Assembly (NCBI RefSeq): GCF_000247695.1
Contig: NW_004624732.1
Location: forward strand, 44,035,207 to 44,099,206
DNA length: 64,000 nt
Source of the DNA: Heterocephalus glaber
Lineage: Eukaryota > Chordata > Mammalia > Rodentia > Bathyergidae
Direction: 5' to 3'
This document shows positions 11,050-23,288 of this stretch, piece by piece; position 1 is the first letter of the stretch, and every line of letters begins with the position of its first letter. The notes below the pieces were generated by a model. The model ran no database searches, was not told the DNA's origin, and saw nothing but the letters and a program-made list of their open reading frames with translations. Position numbers and translations under genes: made by a program.

Positions 11050-12490
11050 TCATTCAGCTTATTGTTAACACGTACATAAAGCTATTCAGTATCAGAATTC
11101 TTGGTCTTTGAAGCTTTGCCTACATTATCCATGTGATCTGTGAAATCAAACTTGGCATTAGCTAGGAAAGTATTGCTGTCAGAGGCCATTTGTCCCACTG
11201 TTTTCAAGGATTCCTATTGTGCAACCTACATCTCTCTCAGTCAGGGGTCATCTGCATGATCCAAGCAATTCTGGCGAGGCCTCCGGAGCCGTAATCCAAC
11301 CAAACACATTCATCCTCAGAGATGCCAAGGGCTGTGCCTGATTGTAAGAATTATGAAATCTCTATTGTCCAGAAAATTGCAACATTATTGGGGAGGTAAA
11401 ATATGAAGCACAAAATGGTAATTGAACATTAATAATCAAGGATTCAGTTGTAATTTCCAAATGGAAAAATGGAAAATAATCCCTGCAAATTAAGAAAAGA
11501 CACCTTAAAGGCAACAACAATAACAAATCGTTTGGATTGGTGTATAGGGGGAATAAGTAAAACAATTTGTGTGAACAAAGGTGCTAAGAAGACAATGGGA
11601 GAAAGTGAAGAAAAAAGTAAACTTAAATAGATTCATTTAAGAAACAAGAGCAAACCAACCCAAAATGGGAGAGTAGAATCATCAATAAAGGGCCTGAATG
11701 TGAGCCTGAGAAATGTAGTTTAATAGAAAATTATTCTGAGTAGACTTGGGGGCAGAAAAGGGGGAAGAAAGAACAAAATTAAAAGACCGTAACCTTGTCA
11801 GGTTCTGAAGAAGCAAGTGGAATTTTAAAAGAATTGTTGGATACAAAGGCCACTAAGGAAAAGACTTGGATCCAGTGATTTACTCAGGGGTCAAAAAGGA
11901 GTATGAAGTCTGAGTAAAATGACTTAGAATTGGGGCAGGAGTCAATACCAGCACACATGGTTCCTAGCACCTTGAGAAGGGAAGATGGTCACTCACAGGG
12001 ACAGCCTCTAAATGCACAGGTAAGAGACCAAACATCTTCCCAGGAAATGGTAGTTTGCTACTAAAGTAGAACCAGAAGATGAGAAAGAAAACGCTTATCC
12101 TGTCACTGGCCATTGGGCCTATGTTACTGTTTTATGGGTCAACCTATTTTTATTTCTATTTCACCCCCACTAATGTGAAAGTGCTCAGTGGTCAAGTGCA
12201 TGTTATAGTAGAAAATATCATTAAGGGTTTGATAAATACAGACTAAATGCTGCTCAGAACTCTGCTGACCATGGAAGACCAAAAAAAAAAAAAAAAAAGA
12301 AAAGAAAAAGTATAAATAAGGCCTCTGCCATTTAGAAGCAATCTAGAGCAAAAAGGTCAATGCTTTTTTTTTTTAACAAAATAGAAAATAAATTCTGTGA
12401 CCAGTGGAAAAAAACCTCCTGGACTACGAAGTGTGTTTAAATAGAAATAATGAAGAATGTAGTTGAATGGATTAGAAATGATAAGATCCA
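11050..12490. other. Non-coding sequence with a small CpG-containing patch
   Basis: About 11237-11350 contains a short minus-strand open frame discussed in the findings. The rest is AT-rich, with an A-rich run at 12281-12312. No exon or known repeat could be assigned. Confidence 0.3.
12281..12312. repeat. Poly-A/A-rich simple repeat
   Basis: An uninterrupted run of A residues followed by AGAAAAGAAAAAG. It may be the tail of an unrecognised retroelement on the plus strand, but no body is identifiable upstream. Confidence 0.6.
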
Positions 12491-12494
12491 TAGA

Positions 12495-13060
12495 GTTTAT
12501 CATTCAACAAATTTTCATTAATGATTAAGTGCTAGTCTAGATAATAGAGGTAAAGGAATTAAATAAAAGTTTCTGCTTTCATTGAGCCCTAAGAAAGAAT
12601 CAAATTTCATGTCTTTGACACTATTTTTTAAAAAGCCAGAGAACATGTAAGTAGAAAGGAGGAAAGTGAAGGCAATGAAGCAGGAAAGAGAATAAGGCTA
12701 TAGGTAGAAGGGCTTTTGAGGTCAGACTTAAGTGTAGACATTTGGAACTCTTAGTCACTTTTGCATTCTGGATTTGAACAAGAACAGATTGGGACCTGGA
12801 AAACTAATTAGAAGTCCTCATGATAATACAGGCAGGAGGTGATGTGTAGTAGACAGTACTGGTGTCATGATTGGCAAGGAAGACGAAAATGTCAAGAAGA
12901 TCAAGTATTAGGTGTGTAGCTGTGGTAGGAAGTGTTGGCTGGAGAGACTGTGTGGTGTAAAATGCAGTAGAAAGGTCAAGAAGAAAAACATTTCAAAAAG
13001 GTTTGTCTGGTTAACAACAAAAAATGTTATGTGTGGCCTCCAAGTAAAGGTCTCTCTAGA
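12495..13060 (-). repeat. L2 LINE fragment
   Basis: CATTCAACAAATTTTCATTA, then TTAAGTGCTAGTCTAGATAA, TTTCTGCTTTCATTGAGCCC and a purine-rich GGAGGAAAGTGAAGGC stretch follow the order of a reversed L2 3' end (CATTCAACAAATATTTATTG ... CCTGCCCTCATGGAGC). Diverged, and the right end is uncertain. Confidence 0.5.
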
Positions 13061-13069
13061 GTGGAATGC

Positions 13070-15670
13070 TAAGGAAGTGAAAAAATGGAGGCATTAAACA
13101 CTGACTAAAGAATCTCTGCAACTCAGTGTACAAAGCATATGTACATTTTATTTAAGGCCACTTACATTTTGGAATACTTTTTAATTTTCAGGCCTACTTA
13201 AACATTCCCATGTCTGTGCTTTTTTGTGTGTGTCTCCATACTGAAAGGAGGACAAACTGAAACCTTCAAGATATACCTGGTATGTTTTTCTGGGCCAAAA
13301 ATCAGTCATATCAATGAATTCTTGTTCTAAATGTAATCACAGAAATTTCACTCTCACTCTTGGAATCTGGCAAGAACCTAACAAGGAAAACACTAAGACT
13401 ATTATAGTACTGTATCAATTATGGTTCCATTACTACCACCTGTGAGGTCTGGATCATGTGGATGGTGGACATGACCTTGGCCACATCCTATGTTCTCATG
13501 AAACTCCAGGTTTCCATTACTGAAGAAGGAGAATCACTCAGATCTGAGACATACATACTAGCACTTGTGAAAAAGAGAAAACAATACTATTCAGTGAGAT
13601 GCTTATGAACAGCTACCAGGACTTCCAGTGGTACCTTTGTAGTCTGGAAAGAGGTAACTTTGCTGAACTAGTTTTTGTTCAGCAAACTGCAAAACAAGAT
13701 TGGGGTAAGATTTCTTATTTTTCTTCCCTAGAAGCACATTAGACTATTTTGGCATCGGATGGAAGGGGAAACCTGAGGCCCCTCCATTTTTCACCGATGC
13801 ATGCCGAGCTTCTCAAGAAAAGCAAGTCTGACTCTACACATGCATGTGCCTGCTTTCTCCAAATTGCATGAAGCTGGGTGGTAGAGCATGTTAATTTGTT
13901 AGGTGTTATTGAAAGAATGCTATTAGCACTCTTTTTTATTTGGAATATACTTTGTTTTTGGGTCCAGTGGGGGCAGTTAATCTCTTGGGATGCTTTAAAA
14001 AGCTTCATTATATTCATTGAGAAAAAAAGTGTAAATTATTCTAAAAATAATCATGAAATTTACTATGTTTAATTTGCTGGCCCAAATGCTTCTCGAGTCA
14101 GTAGCGATCAAGGATTCCTAGCATTAATGAACAATTACTATATTGCTGAAATCAACACAATATTTAGCCTTAAAAGCCTTCTTTTATTCATGCTGAAAGA
14201 GGCCAAAAACATCAGTAGCCTGGGAAGCATAAAATGTACTCTGTTTTGATGAAATGATCTGTTCAAATTGGGGCTTAGCTATTTTAACACTATAATGTAA
14301 GGGAACTTGCTTCTTCATTGTTACTTTCTGGCCTAGAATCAGAAGCTTTTTATATTGTGGTTCATCCTGTACCTTTTATCAAGAATAAACCCGTTTTTGT
14401 TTAAAAACAAACACAGTTTACATAATCTCTCCTGATTTTTAGTCCTTCCAGTAATTATCTGTTGCTTAGAATCACTGTCAGCCAACCAAGTTCAGATGGC
14501 AAAAAGAAAAAAAAAATGTTTGATCTTCAGTGATGTGATTTAGAAGACTGTGTGCATGGAAGGTACAGCTATGCACATACAGAGAACATATTTATCTAAT
14601 TTGTCTGCCAGTGATTTAATTAATGTTTGTCAAGCACTTTGAACATAAAAAGAACTATCTGAGAGCTGAGAGCTATTACTTATAATCATTTTTCCTATTT
14701 GTTGAACTAAAATTAACATACAAATGTGATACTCTTATAGTATCTTTGAGAGAGATGCTCCTATTCTGACAAACTCCTCATACCATACTTAGGAAAGTCT
14801 CATTAAAACTTCAAGGCTCCAGTTCCTGAAAGTCAGGCCTCAAGCTGGTTGGGTATCATCTGTCAGTAGATTCTGAAGCACACAGGCTAAATAAATAACA
14901 TGACAGCTTGGGGGAGTGTATGCACCTGTTTATTGAGAAGATGTTAACAGGGGCAAATCTAAAATAAGAATGCAAACCACAACCTGATTTTCAAGAAGTT
15001 TTTGTGCATGTCTACACTTAAAATTATCCATATTAACATCTAATTTCTTCCTTCTAATTTTCTCTTCAAAGAATAACTACTAAGGCACAATACCTTGGTA
15101 ACTGAGAGGAAAAGAAAGAAAGAAGACCTTATTTTAAAGCTTAGAGAAGCAAACATGATGTTTTCATTATTGCTTTTAGTGCAAGTAAAGTACAAGAATG
15201 ACTGGCAAAAGAAGAAGGAAACCCAAGGTGGAAGTAAAGAATCTGGATAAAGGCACTGATCTGACATTATTTTCCAAGTAGAGGTTTAGCAACATTGCAC
15301 TGATACCTACAAAGGGTTGATGGAGCATTTGACCCCCATCCCAGTACTCGAGGGCAGAATGGACTTCCTCAATGAATAGAAAGGGTGACTCAAAAAGGCA
15401 CTGACCCTCTCACTATGATTACCACTGAACTATATGCCAAGCCTGCTATGACTTGCTTTTGAATTTTAGCTTCATTTTATTTACATTCTAGTCCCCTAGA
15501 GAGAATTTTTACTTGCACCTCAATGCATAATCTTCTTTCCATGTATACCATGCAACACACATATCTTGGTAGAAAAACCCTGATTAAAGTACTTATTCCT
15601 ACTAAAACTTTACATACGGGCCTGGAAACAGGCCTTTACATCAGCTATCTGTTGGTTTTATATTTAATAA
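13070..15670. other. AT-rich sequence without recognised feature
   Basis: ORFs at 13739-14017 (-), 13878-14072 (+) and 15040-15267 (-) have no recognisable motif. No SINE or L1 could be assigned. Much of it may be repeat-derived beyond recognition. Confidence 0.3.
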
Positions 15671-15687
15671 AGTTTGAGGAAGACTTT

Positions 15688-15766
15688 ATTTTCGATACCA
15701 GGGATCAAACTCGAGTCCTTGCACTTGTGCAGCAGGCGGCGAAACCACTGAGCTAAATCCCCAGCC
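15688..15766 (-). repeat. ID SINE with target duplication
   Basis: Plus-strand TCGATACCAGGGATCAAACT (reversed B box) and CACTGAGCTAAATCCCCAGC (reversed A box and 5' end). Flanks TGAGGAAGACTTT (15675-15687) and TGAGGAAGCCTTT (15767-15779) match at 12 of 13 bases, the target-site duplication of an L1-mobilised SINE. The 77-aa ORF ending here reads into the ID antisense. Confidence 0.92.
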
Positions 15767-15779
15767 TGAGGAAGCCTTT

Positions 15780-17578
15780 TAAAAGAGTATTACCTCTTCT
15801 AACTATTCTTGGCACAGATCTTCCAGCAAGCAGATTTAGCAGGGGCAGTGATGTTCGGCAAACACTGTGGCTTTCTTAACAATTTCCACCTTCTCGTGCA
15901 AGTAGGTTAGGACCATATAACTAGTATGGACAAATGGGTCTCAGGAGAAATAAGTTGTATCATTTCTGGCCATAGATTCTTAAGAACACTTTCTTCCCCC
16001 TGTGGTCCAGGAAGTCCCAATTTCCAGATGGTGTAGCTATAAGAATGAAGCAAACTTGGATCCCTGGGAGCTGGTCTTAACAGCAAGTAGACTCTCAAGA
16101 GACTTCTTCTGAGTGAGAAATAAATCTTTAAAAGTTTAAGAGCTGACCAATATGGTGTTAACTACACTAGCATTGTGTAGCCTATCCTGACAAACACAGC
16201 CTGATATAGATACCCATCTTTCACAATGGAAAAACAGTTTTTCAACATTTGGATCTTAAACATGCAGCATGGGAATAGTGGAATGAAAAATGTGCAGTTT
16301 ACTAAATTAAGTAAAAATGGATGAATAAAAATCACAAATAGTATGTTATATAGTAGAAAAATGCTTCTTATGTAGTTCAGTTCTGAATTTACTTTGTAGT
16401 CATTCTTTAAATTAAAAAATTAATTAAATCCTTAGCCAACTATATGCCTGGAAGGAAAAAAAAACACACCTCTGCCCTTGCCATGCCTAGATCTTTTCTC
16501 CATCCTAGTCACACATAATTAATATCTGTTTTCCAGGTTCTCAGAGGGATGGGGTTCCTATAGTTACTACCAGTCAGAAGAGAATTGATTACCTGTTTAT
16601 ATTTGTTACTTAAAGTTCACTCCTTAGGTGCATCTAGTAAATATCTATGACATTGACCACTTACATTTCCAATCCATTACTACACAGGTGTATGCAATGC
16701 TGTCTGGTACTTATGGAGAGGGTAAATCACCCCGCTATGGTGGAGGGACAGAGTAGTAGAAGAATAGCTTGCACAGAGGCTGTACACCTGGCAGAAGAGT
16801 CATTGATCCTTACTACTTGTTGATCTATTTCCAAAGCATTCCCTCTGACAGCAGAAGGCCAGTTTAGGCTATTGAACAAGTTCAAAATCACTGAAAGCTA
16901 CATATGCGCATAAAGAAAGGACAGGGAAAAATCTTCTTTTCATGGGTTCCCAAGCACAGCAGAGATTCTTTCGTCAGGAACTATGCCCATATTTATCAAT
17001 CATAGCTGCCTCAAAAAAGTTTTTTAGACAGGAGGGAAAAAATTAGCTAGTTATAATTTGCTTCTCCCAAGAGAAGGGTACAGTTAATAACATTTCTTAT
17101 GTTTTAACACATCACCTTTCCCTTAATTCACAGACCAAATACAGGAAAGAAAGTCATGCACTGTTTTATTTTTCCTGTTGGTTTTTCAATAATTCACTGA
17201 ACAAACCCATAAACATTCCTGGAGTTGAGTAGAAGAATCATATGAAATGGACTCTGAAATCTTTTTCAGTTCTATTTAATGTTTGCTTCGCCTCATTTTG
17301 AAATTAACTCGTGCTGCTTTGTCCTATAGAAAAGAAGTTATGATTTAAGAAAACTTTACAAAAGGGAAGCCGATCTTGATATTATCAACTTCCCTCTTTT
17401 CTTTTAGCAGAATATTTGAGAAAATGCCAATTGGTGTTGCCTAACATCAGAACTTTTCAAGATCCCATTGCTTTTGAAAACTAACTTACCCTCTTTAACA
17501 GATAATATTAGATGTTATATTATGTCCCTTCTGAATAGTTAGCACCTACCTTTTTCTCTCCATACTCAAATAGTAAAA
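15780..17578. other. Non-coding sequence, nothing recognised
   Basis: No exon, RNA gene or assignable repeat. The ORF at 15907-16098 (-) has no recognisable motif. Confidence 0.3.
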
Positions 17579-17579
17579 C

Positions 17580-17826
17580 CATGGTAGAAAGGAAAGAGGA
17601 GAAGGAAAAAAAATGAAAAAAGAAGGAAAAAAAATGGAAACAGCTTATGTAAATAGGGAGGGGTGTAGGAGTTGAAGGGAGGGAAGCGGAATGGGAAAAA
17701 ATAAGAACCAAGCTATGCCATGTACATGTAGCATGTAGTTGCAAATTCCCAATAATGGATGTGATCATAATGTACACCTAAAATGTACCAAGAAGCTTAA
17801 TGAATAAATAAATAAATAAAAATAAA
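17580..17826 (+). mobile_element. L1 3' UTR fragment with A-rich tail
   Basis: GTAAATAGGGAGGGGTGTAG, GGGAAAAAATAAGAACCAAG, then CACCTAAAATGTACCA and an (AATA)n tail match the 3' end of the fuller L1 copy at 51.6-53.8 kb. Everything upstream of the 3' UTR is missing, the usual 5' truncation. A local insertion (ATGTAGCATGTAG) distinguishes it from the other copies. Confidence 0.85.
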
Positions 17827-18530
17827 ATAGTAAGACCACGTGAACTATTTTAGATAAAAATGACACCGTAACCAACATGTTTCTCTATGTTGGTGGGGCC
17901 GGGGAGGCAAGAAGGGTATTGGTATAAACTCCAGCACCCCATATTCTTTTCCAATGAGGGTTACCCAGAGTGCCACTTTTGTTCAGACTGTCACTGGATG
18001 GTTTTGTAATTAGAAGATTCACTCTAAAATGAAAGTCTGAGGTTGATGAGGCAGAACTAGCTGTGTTTTAAGGGGAAATTCTTATTAGTACAAAATATTA
18101 GAGGATAAACAAAATCAATTTTTATAGGAAGATTAACAAAATTGTTCATTATTGTAGTAAACATTGCAAAAATCGAGTGGATCGACTATATTATAGACAA
18201 TATTAGCCATATCCAAGCAAGAGAATGAAGTACTATGGTCTAATTTGTGTGCAATAATTGTTCATACTAGCATTCTCATAGTTTGGGTAGTGACTCATTT
18301 TATTCTATGTGACCTCTGTTGTTTAAGATTGGCTGCTATTAGAAAGTAGAAACAATAAAAATAAAATAGGATTTTACTGAGCTAGCTTTTGAGTTTTTAA
18401 AAATACTTAAACATTGAGAGTAAAGCAAAAGGCTACTAGAATTATATAATGAGGTACTTTCATCTTTACAGTAGTTTGAATATTTGAAAAGTAATGTTTT
18501 CTCAAGGACATTTAGTAAGATATCTTTTGA
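17827..18530. other. AT-rich sequence, nothing recognised
   Basis: No ORF of note and no assignable repeat between the L1 tail and the mariner remnant. Confidence 0.3.
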
Positions 18531-18540
18531 TCGCTTAAGT

Positions 18541-18995
18541 CTGGTAAATTTTTTAAAAGTAAAAGACGCATTGCCATTACCCTCCCCCCAAATATTCCCT
18601 TTACTTTAGATCCATTTATCCCAGCATTCTTGCCAGCTTGTGAAGCAGTTCTGGAAGCCTTTCTTCATGAGTGTCTAGTTGCAATGTATTTGCTGCCTCA
18701 ATGTCCTGAATCAATTCAAAATGCATACCTTTTATGATCATTTTGTTTGTTTGTGTTTTGGCACTGGGGATCAAACTTGGGTCCTTGCGCTTGCGAGGCA
18801 GGCAGCGGGAACCACTGAGCTAAATCCCCGGCCCTTTTTATGATCATTTTGACTTTGGAGATGAGCCAAAAGTCACAGGGTGCCATATCCAGTAAATAAG
18901 GTGAATGAGGATACAATGAAATATTTTTGACGGAAATTGCAGTAAAGGTTTGTCTAACAAGGTGTGATCAAACAACACCTTGAATGTTTACATTT
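18541..18995 (-). pseudogene. Mariner-family transposase remnant, interrupted by an ID SINE
   Basis: Minus-strand translation of about 18965-18836 gives KNISLYPHSPYLLDMAPCDF followed by WLISKVKMIIK, matching the conserved mariner region around the third catalytic aspartate (family pattern HxPYSPDLAPCDFxLFPxLK). After removing the ID (18746-18834) the frame continues KGMHFELIQDIEAANTLQL, then HKLARMLG, a stop, and a degraded GEYF-like end near 18570, the normal mariner C-terminus. Upstream sequence (LVRQTFTAI...) decays with a stop, so catalytic residues 1 and 2, the DNA-binding domain and both terminal repeats are not visible. It is a dead DNA-transposon copy older than the ID insertion. A Tc1-type relative is less likely because of the PCDF wording. 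Confidence 0.85.
18746..18834 (-). repeat. ID SINE inserted in the mariner remnant
   Basis: Reversed ID: T-rich tail, GGCACTGGGGATCAAACTTG, GCGCTTGCGAGGCAGGCAGC, ACCACTGAGCTAAATCCCCG. It is flanked by a perfect 16-bp duplication, TTTTATGATCATTTTG, at 18730-18745 and 18836-18851. The insertion post-dates the mariner copy. The 66-aa minus ORF here is a chimera of transposase and antisense ID. Confidence 0.95.
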
Positions 18996-19875
18996 AAAAA
19001 TGTATTTTGTTGCCATTAATCCCCCTCAAAATATTAAAAATATGCCCTAGCTTTGAACATACTTTCTATTGTTTTGGGCAATGTCGTTTACTATAATATG
19101 CTTTTCAAAAGGTTTTATATTCACTGTATTTTTCAATCACACTTTATATTGTTTTAGCATTTAAAAAGATTAAGCACAAACATCAAGTTAGGTAAGCATA
19201 GGTTTTCCCCTTTTTATTTTGCATTTCTGCCATTTGGCTTTCCTTTGGATGTAGAAAACCATGTTAGAGGAAGGATAGATTTCAAAGAAGGAGCTTAATA
19301 CAGTTAATAATAATAAAGTTTTCTGACAGCAGGTAAATCACAAAACTGAGTAGATTATAAAAGATGAATGAAAATCACTACCAAAAGATGCAATTTCCAA
19401 GAAATTTTTTAAATAATGAAAGGATCCATCCAAATACAATGCAAAACTACCCACCCATACAAAGAAGAATTCACTTCTTAAATGGGTTTCGCTAGGTATT
19501 TTTTGTTTTTATTTTGAAAATTCCCAAACATGCACAAAAGTAGAGAAACTATTACTAGTAGAAACAGCCCCCATTAAAATATCAAGACATTTGCAATGCT
19601 TGTTTTAAATATCATCCCTTCTGTGATGTTTTTATCACTGAAATACTGTTAAAAAAAATCCTGATGTCATGTTATTTCAATTCTAAGTACAACAGAGTAC
19701 GTCAAACATCAAAAAAAGAACATCTTCTTATGTACTCTTGATATAATTCTATGTATGTTTAAAATATCTATTTTCATAATCCTTAAGTCATTGTTAGTAA
19801 TTAACATTTTTGGTTTGATTTTTGTCTTTACAGTGCCACTTCCTCTTTTATAGTCATCGCTATTAGATAAAGAAA
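18996..19875. other. AT-rich sequence, nothing recognised
   Basis: No supportable feature. The other half of the mariner element would be expected near 19.0-19.8 kb but could not be identified. Confidence 0.3.
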
Positions 19876-19877
19876 TC

Positions 19878-20106
19878 CTTTTTTTGAGGGGGTTTCTGGG
19901 ATTGAACTCAGGGCCTCAAGCATGCTATACATACTTTACCACCAAGCTACACTCAGCTTTCAATCTTTTTTCTTTTTTGAGATAGGTTCTTGCCATGCTG
20001 CTCAAGCTGGCCTAAAGTCCTGAATTTGAACTCCTAGATTCAAGCAGTCCTCTTACTTCAGCATCCCAAGTAGTTGAGACTATAAGCCTGTGCCACCATG
20101 CCAACC
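19878..20106 (-). repeat. B1-dID composite SINE
   Basis: Plus-strand order: reversed ID (GGGATTGAACTCAGGGCCTC, CACCAAGCTACACTCAGC), a T-rich linker, then reversed B1 (GAGATAGGTTCTTGCCATGC, CAAGCAGTCCTCTTACTTCA, CATCCCAAGTAGTTGAGAC, GTGCCACCATGCC). The arrangement on the minus strand is B1 followed by ID. Confidence 0.8.
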
Positions 20107-20116
20107 TTACATTATT

Positions 20117-20209
20117 ATTATTATTTGTGTTTTGTTGATACCGGGGATTGAACTCGAGTCCTTGCGCTTGCGCAGCAGGAGGCGAAACCACTGAGCTAAA
20201 TCCCTGGCC
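20117..20209 (-). repeat. ID SINE nested at the end of a B1-dID
   Basis: GATACCGGGGATTGAACTCG, GCGCTTGCGCAGCAGGAGGC and CACTGAGCTAAATCCCTGGC are the reversed ID. The perfect 15-bp duplication CAACCTTACATTATT (20102-20116 and 20210-20224) includes the last bases of the older B1, so the ID inserted at the B1 end. Its tail became an (ATT)n run. Confidence 0.95.
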
Positions 20210-20224
20210 CAACCTTACATTATT

Positions 20225-22235
20225 TTTAACTTCTTCCTGGGACCCTCCCTATGCCTTTCCCTAACACGGTGAGTTATTCAGAATCTTAATGCTGTTTCTG
20301 AATTCTGCATTTCAATTGGCATGACACAAGAAAGTTAAATTTAAATTTTGCTCAAATTTCAAAGTTTAATAAGTGTAAAACTACTGCCATTTATTTTTTT
20401 TAAATGAAAAGAATCCACAATCTAGCTATCATGGCATTCAGTTATCTACTGGGTAATTTCTAGGGTATTTCTTTAGACTCCTTGGCAAACATAGAACACC
20501 CATTTTGGCTGAATAAAGCAAGTAAACAAATACTTAAAACTTAAAATGTAAATGACTGGAAAGAAAAATTTAAACCGTAGCTTGAAAATGGACAAGATTC
20601 AGACGTGCTAGAGGAAGAGAGTTTTGTAAATCAGAAACTCATGGGCAGCCTCTTCAGAGTACTGCCATTGGGATCAGCCTGCTCTCTGTGTATTCCACTG
20701 TTGTACCACTGTGCTGTTCTCAGAGTTTATGTCATATGCTCATCCTCTGGCCAAGGGCAGCCCCACCAAGGCCACACACATGTAGAGGTGGTTTCCCAAA
20801 GAAAGGTCAGATATTGACCTCCAAAGAGCAGAGAACGGATGCCTCTTCGGCAGATTCAATCGTAGAGCAAGATAAGAATGCAGAGCCTTGCTCCTTCTTC
20901 CATCATTGGCTCTCTATTCATTAGATCTCTATTCAGTGGTCCACTGAAAACCCAACTTTCTCACCAGCTCTGGCTTTTTGTCTTTCCATATCTACGCACT
21001 ACTATTAAGAGCTATTATTCTTACTGAATCTCCTTCCTTATTATCTCCTTCATCAGAAATCAGTGTTCCACTTACCTACAATGTCCAAGATGCCAGAATT
21101 GATGAGTTCTGTGTATAATATACCATCCTGATGTCTTTTATAAACTGTTAAAAGGCTAAAATACACTCTATTTTATGACTCTCCATTTCCTTTTTGGATC
21201 TCACTTCTGCTTATTTATCAACTTTCCTTCTAGATCATTATTTTAATAAATAATATTAACTTCAAAGCCTGGATCACTTCTTCTGCTCTTACTGCCATAA
21301 CAAGCCTCTTCCATACACACACAGACCATACTCATAGGCCATATTTGCACACCCGTTTTGTCAGTGCCTCACATGGCACTGAGAAGGCATATAATGAATG
21401 TTGGAATTTAATTGGGCTGTGAGAGAATTAATACTCTAGGAACTGGCCACATAATGGAAGAGGTCCAAGACTATTGGTCTAAGTGAGATGGCATTTTTTC
21501 TTCAAGGCCAAATGTTATAATCACCATATAAGAAGAAAAAAGGAAGTGAAGTTGTCTATGTATCACTCCTATCTCTAAGTGAGCTAGTTTGTCTTATCTG
21601 AGAAATCTATTTGGAGAAAAAAATCTTACACACTAGTGCCTCCACCATATATGATACTTTGTAGTGATCCCACCTTGGTTCATAAGAGGCATAGTAGTAT
21701 TTTATATGAATATGGGGTAATATTTATGCAGATTTTATAGTAGGAAGAGATTTGACTAGTCAGAATATACCGAGGCAGGAGTTGAAAGAACCAGTTGCTA
21801 AGGTAGATGGCTACAGAGAACAAGGGAAATTATAAAGTTTGAAATGCCACATTAGGTCCAAATCTTAGATCAATAATCTCACCTTATGAGTATGTCCCAC
21901 ATTGTAATCACATATAAAAGCTTCAAGCAAGCTTTCTTCCTCCTGATCCAATTGTTCCCAGTTGGGAATATTCCCACATCTCTTCAGAGGAAACTTAGCT
22001 CCAGTTTATTCACTTGCCAAGTCCAGACTGGGCCTGGATGTTATCCCACTTTCATTAGTGATCAGTGGGTCACTATCAAACATATAATTGTATACAAGGC
22101 CAATAGCCTTCTTCAGAGTTTAGTCCCTACTCTTTTTGCTCAGTATTCCCCACATATAAGCATACTATTTAATTGACCTCAGTTGACTATCATATCCATG
22201 AGAATCTACCGTCCACATTTTTTTAAACTTGGCTG
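20225..22235. other. Non-coding sequence, nothing assigned
   Basis: ORFs at 20605-20817 and 20688-20924 (+) overlap in two frames, and one at 21886-22176 (+) has no recognisable motif. No convincing splice-flanked exon. Confidence 0.3.
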
Positions 22236-22239
22236 TTGT

Positions 22240-22760
22240 TATCTAAGTCTTAGTTCAAGGTTTCATCATTTCTTTTCTGGCTAGTTGCAATGATCTTCTA
22301 ACTTCTTCCTTCCTAACAGTTGAGCCACTACCCTATCATTTTTCCAGGAAAATCTTTCCAGCATGCAGATCTGCTTACATTCTTGCTGTCACTAAGCCAT
22401 TTCAGTTCTACAGTAAGTGTCCATGGTGTAATCGCTGTCACTTCCAGCGTGAGCTTGAAGCCTAGCTCATACCAAATAACATCACATTTCCTTAATATGC
22501 TTCCTCTTGGATAATTCTAGGCCTTTGACTATGTAGTTTCTCATTGATTCACTCTTCCGACAACACCAAGGCTCTCTCCTCTGGAAAGGCTTCCATGATT
22601 TCACCAGACTACACAGTGCTGTCATAGTAACTCATAGGTATTTCTATTGTAATGCTCATTATGTTGCTGTATCTGACTGCTGACATGCCCATTTTTTCAT
22701 TGCAGTGGAAACGGCTCAGATAATTTTAGTTTTCTTGATAACTAGCATGGAACTTGGAGT
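22240..22760 (+). repeat. L2-like LINE fragment
   Basis: Pyrimidine-rich sequence with TGGCTAGTTGCAATGATCTT, TCTCCTCTGGAAAGGCTTCC and GAACTTGGAGTACTGTGG resembles the L2 3' ORF2/UTR (L2 sense: CTCAGAGAGGCCTTCCCTGA). The match is weak and boundaries are uncertain. The 64-aa ORF at 22320 lies within it. Confidence 0.35.
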
Positions 22761-23117
22761 ACTGTGGGGCATTGTTTAAATTAGTGAATGGGGACATGAA
22801 TGGAGAAAAACTATTCTACAAGTGTAAAAATTCATTAAGCCTGAGCATACAAAAACAGAGTCCTAGTATGGATTTCTCTGTTTGCACATCACATAAACGC
22901 AACTTAAATTAGCTCAGGATAAAGGAGGATTTATTGGAAAGACACTGGAATATCTCAGGTAATTAAAAAAAGAATTCATCAACTGAACTGTGAAAAAAAA
23001 ACCTGGAAAGCAGTTCAGCCTGCAAAATACCTAAAACCAAGTTCAAATGTCACTTGTTTGTGTATCAGTGTGTTTCCTCTGGCCATTTCTGGTCTTTCTA
23101 CTGTAAACTTTTTTTAG

Positions 23118-23288
23118 GTTCAGTAGTTCTTACAACTAGCTGCACGTTAGAATCACCTGAGGGTGTTCTAAAGAAATATTGATACATGGGGCCCATCCCA
23201 GAGCTACTTGATTAGAACTTCTGGGGGTTGGTGCCAGGGTATGTTTTTAAAGGTTCTCAAGGTGATTCTAATGTGCAGCTAGGGAAGA
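23118..23288. mobile_element. MER5A-like hAT-Charlie MITE
   Basis: AGTAGTTCTTACAACTAGCT, CACGTTAGAATCACCTGAGG, GGGGCCCATCCCAGAGCTAC, then TTCTCAAGGTGATTCTAATG and TGCAGCTAG follow the MER5A consensus order (TTAGAATCACCTGGAGG ... GGTGATTCTAATGTGCAGC). The ends are partial inverted repeats, so the element is nearly complete. It is non-autonomous, with no coding capacity. Confidence 0.8.
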
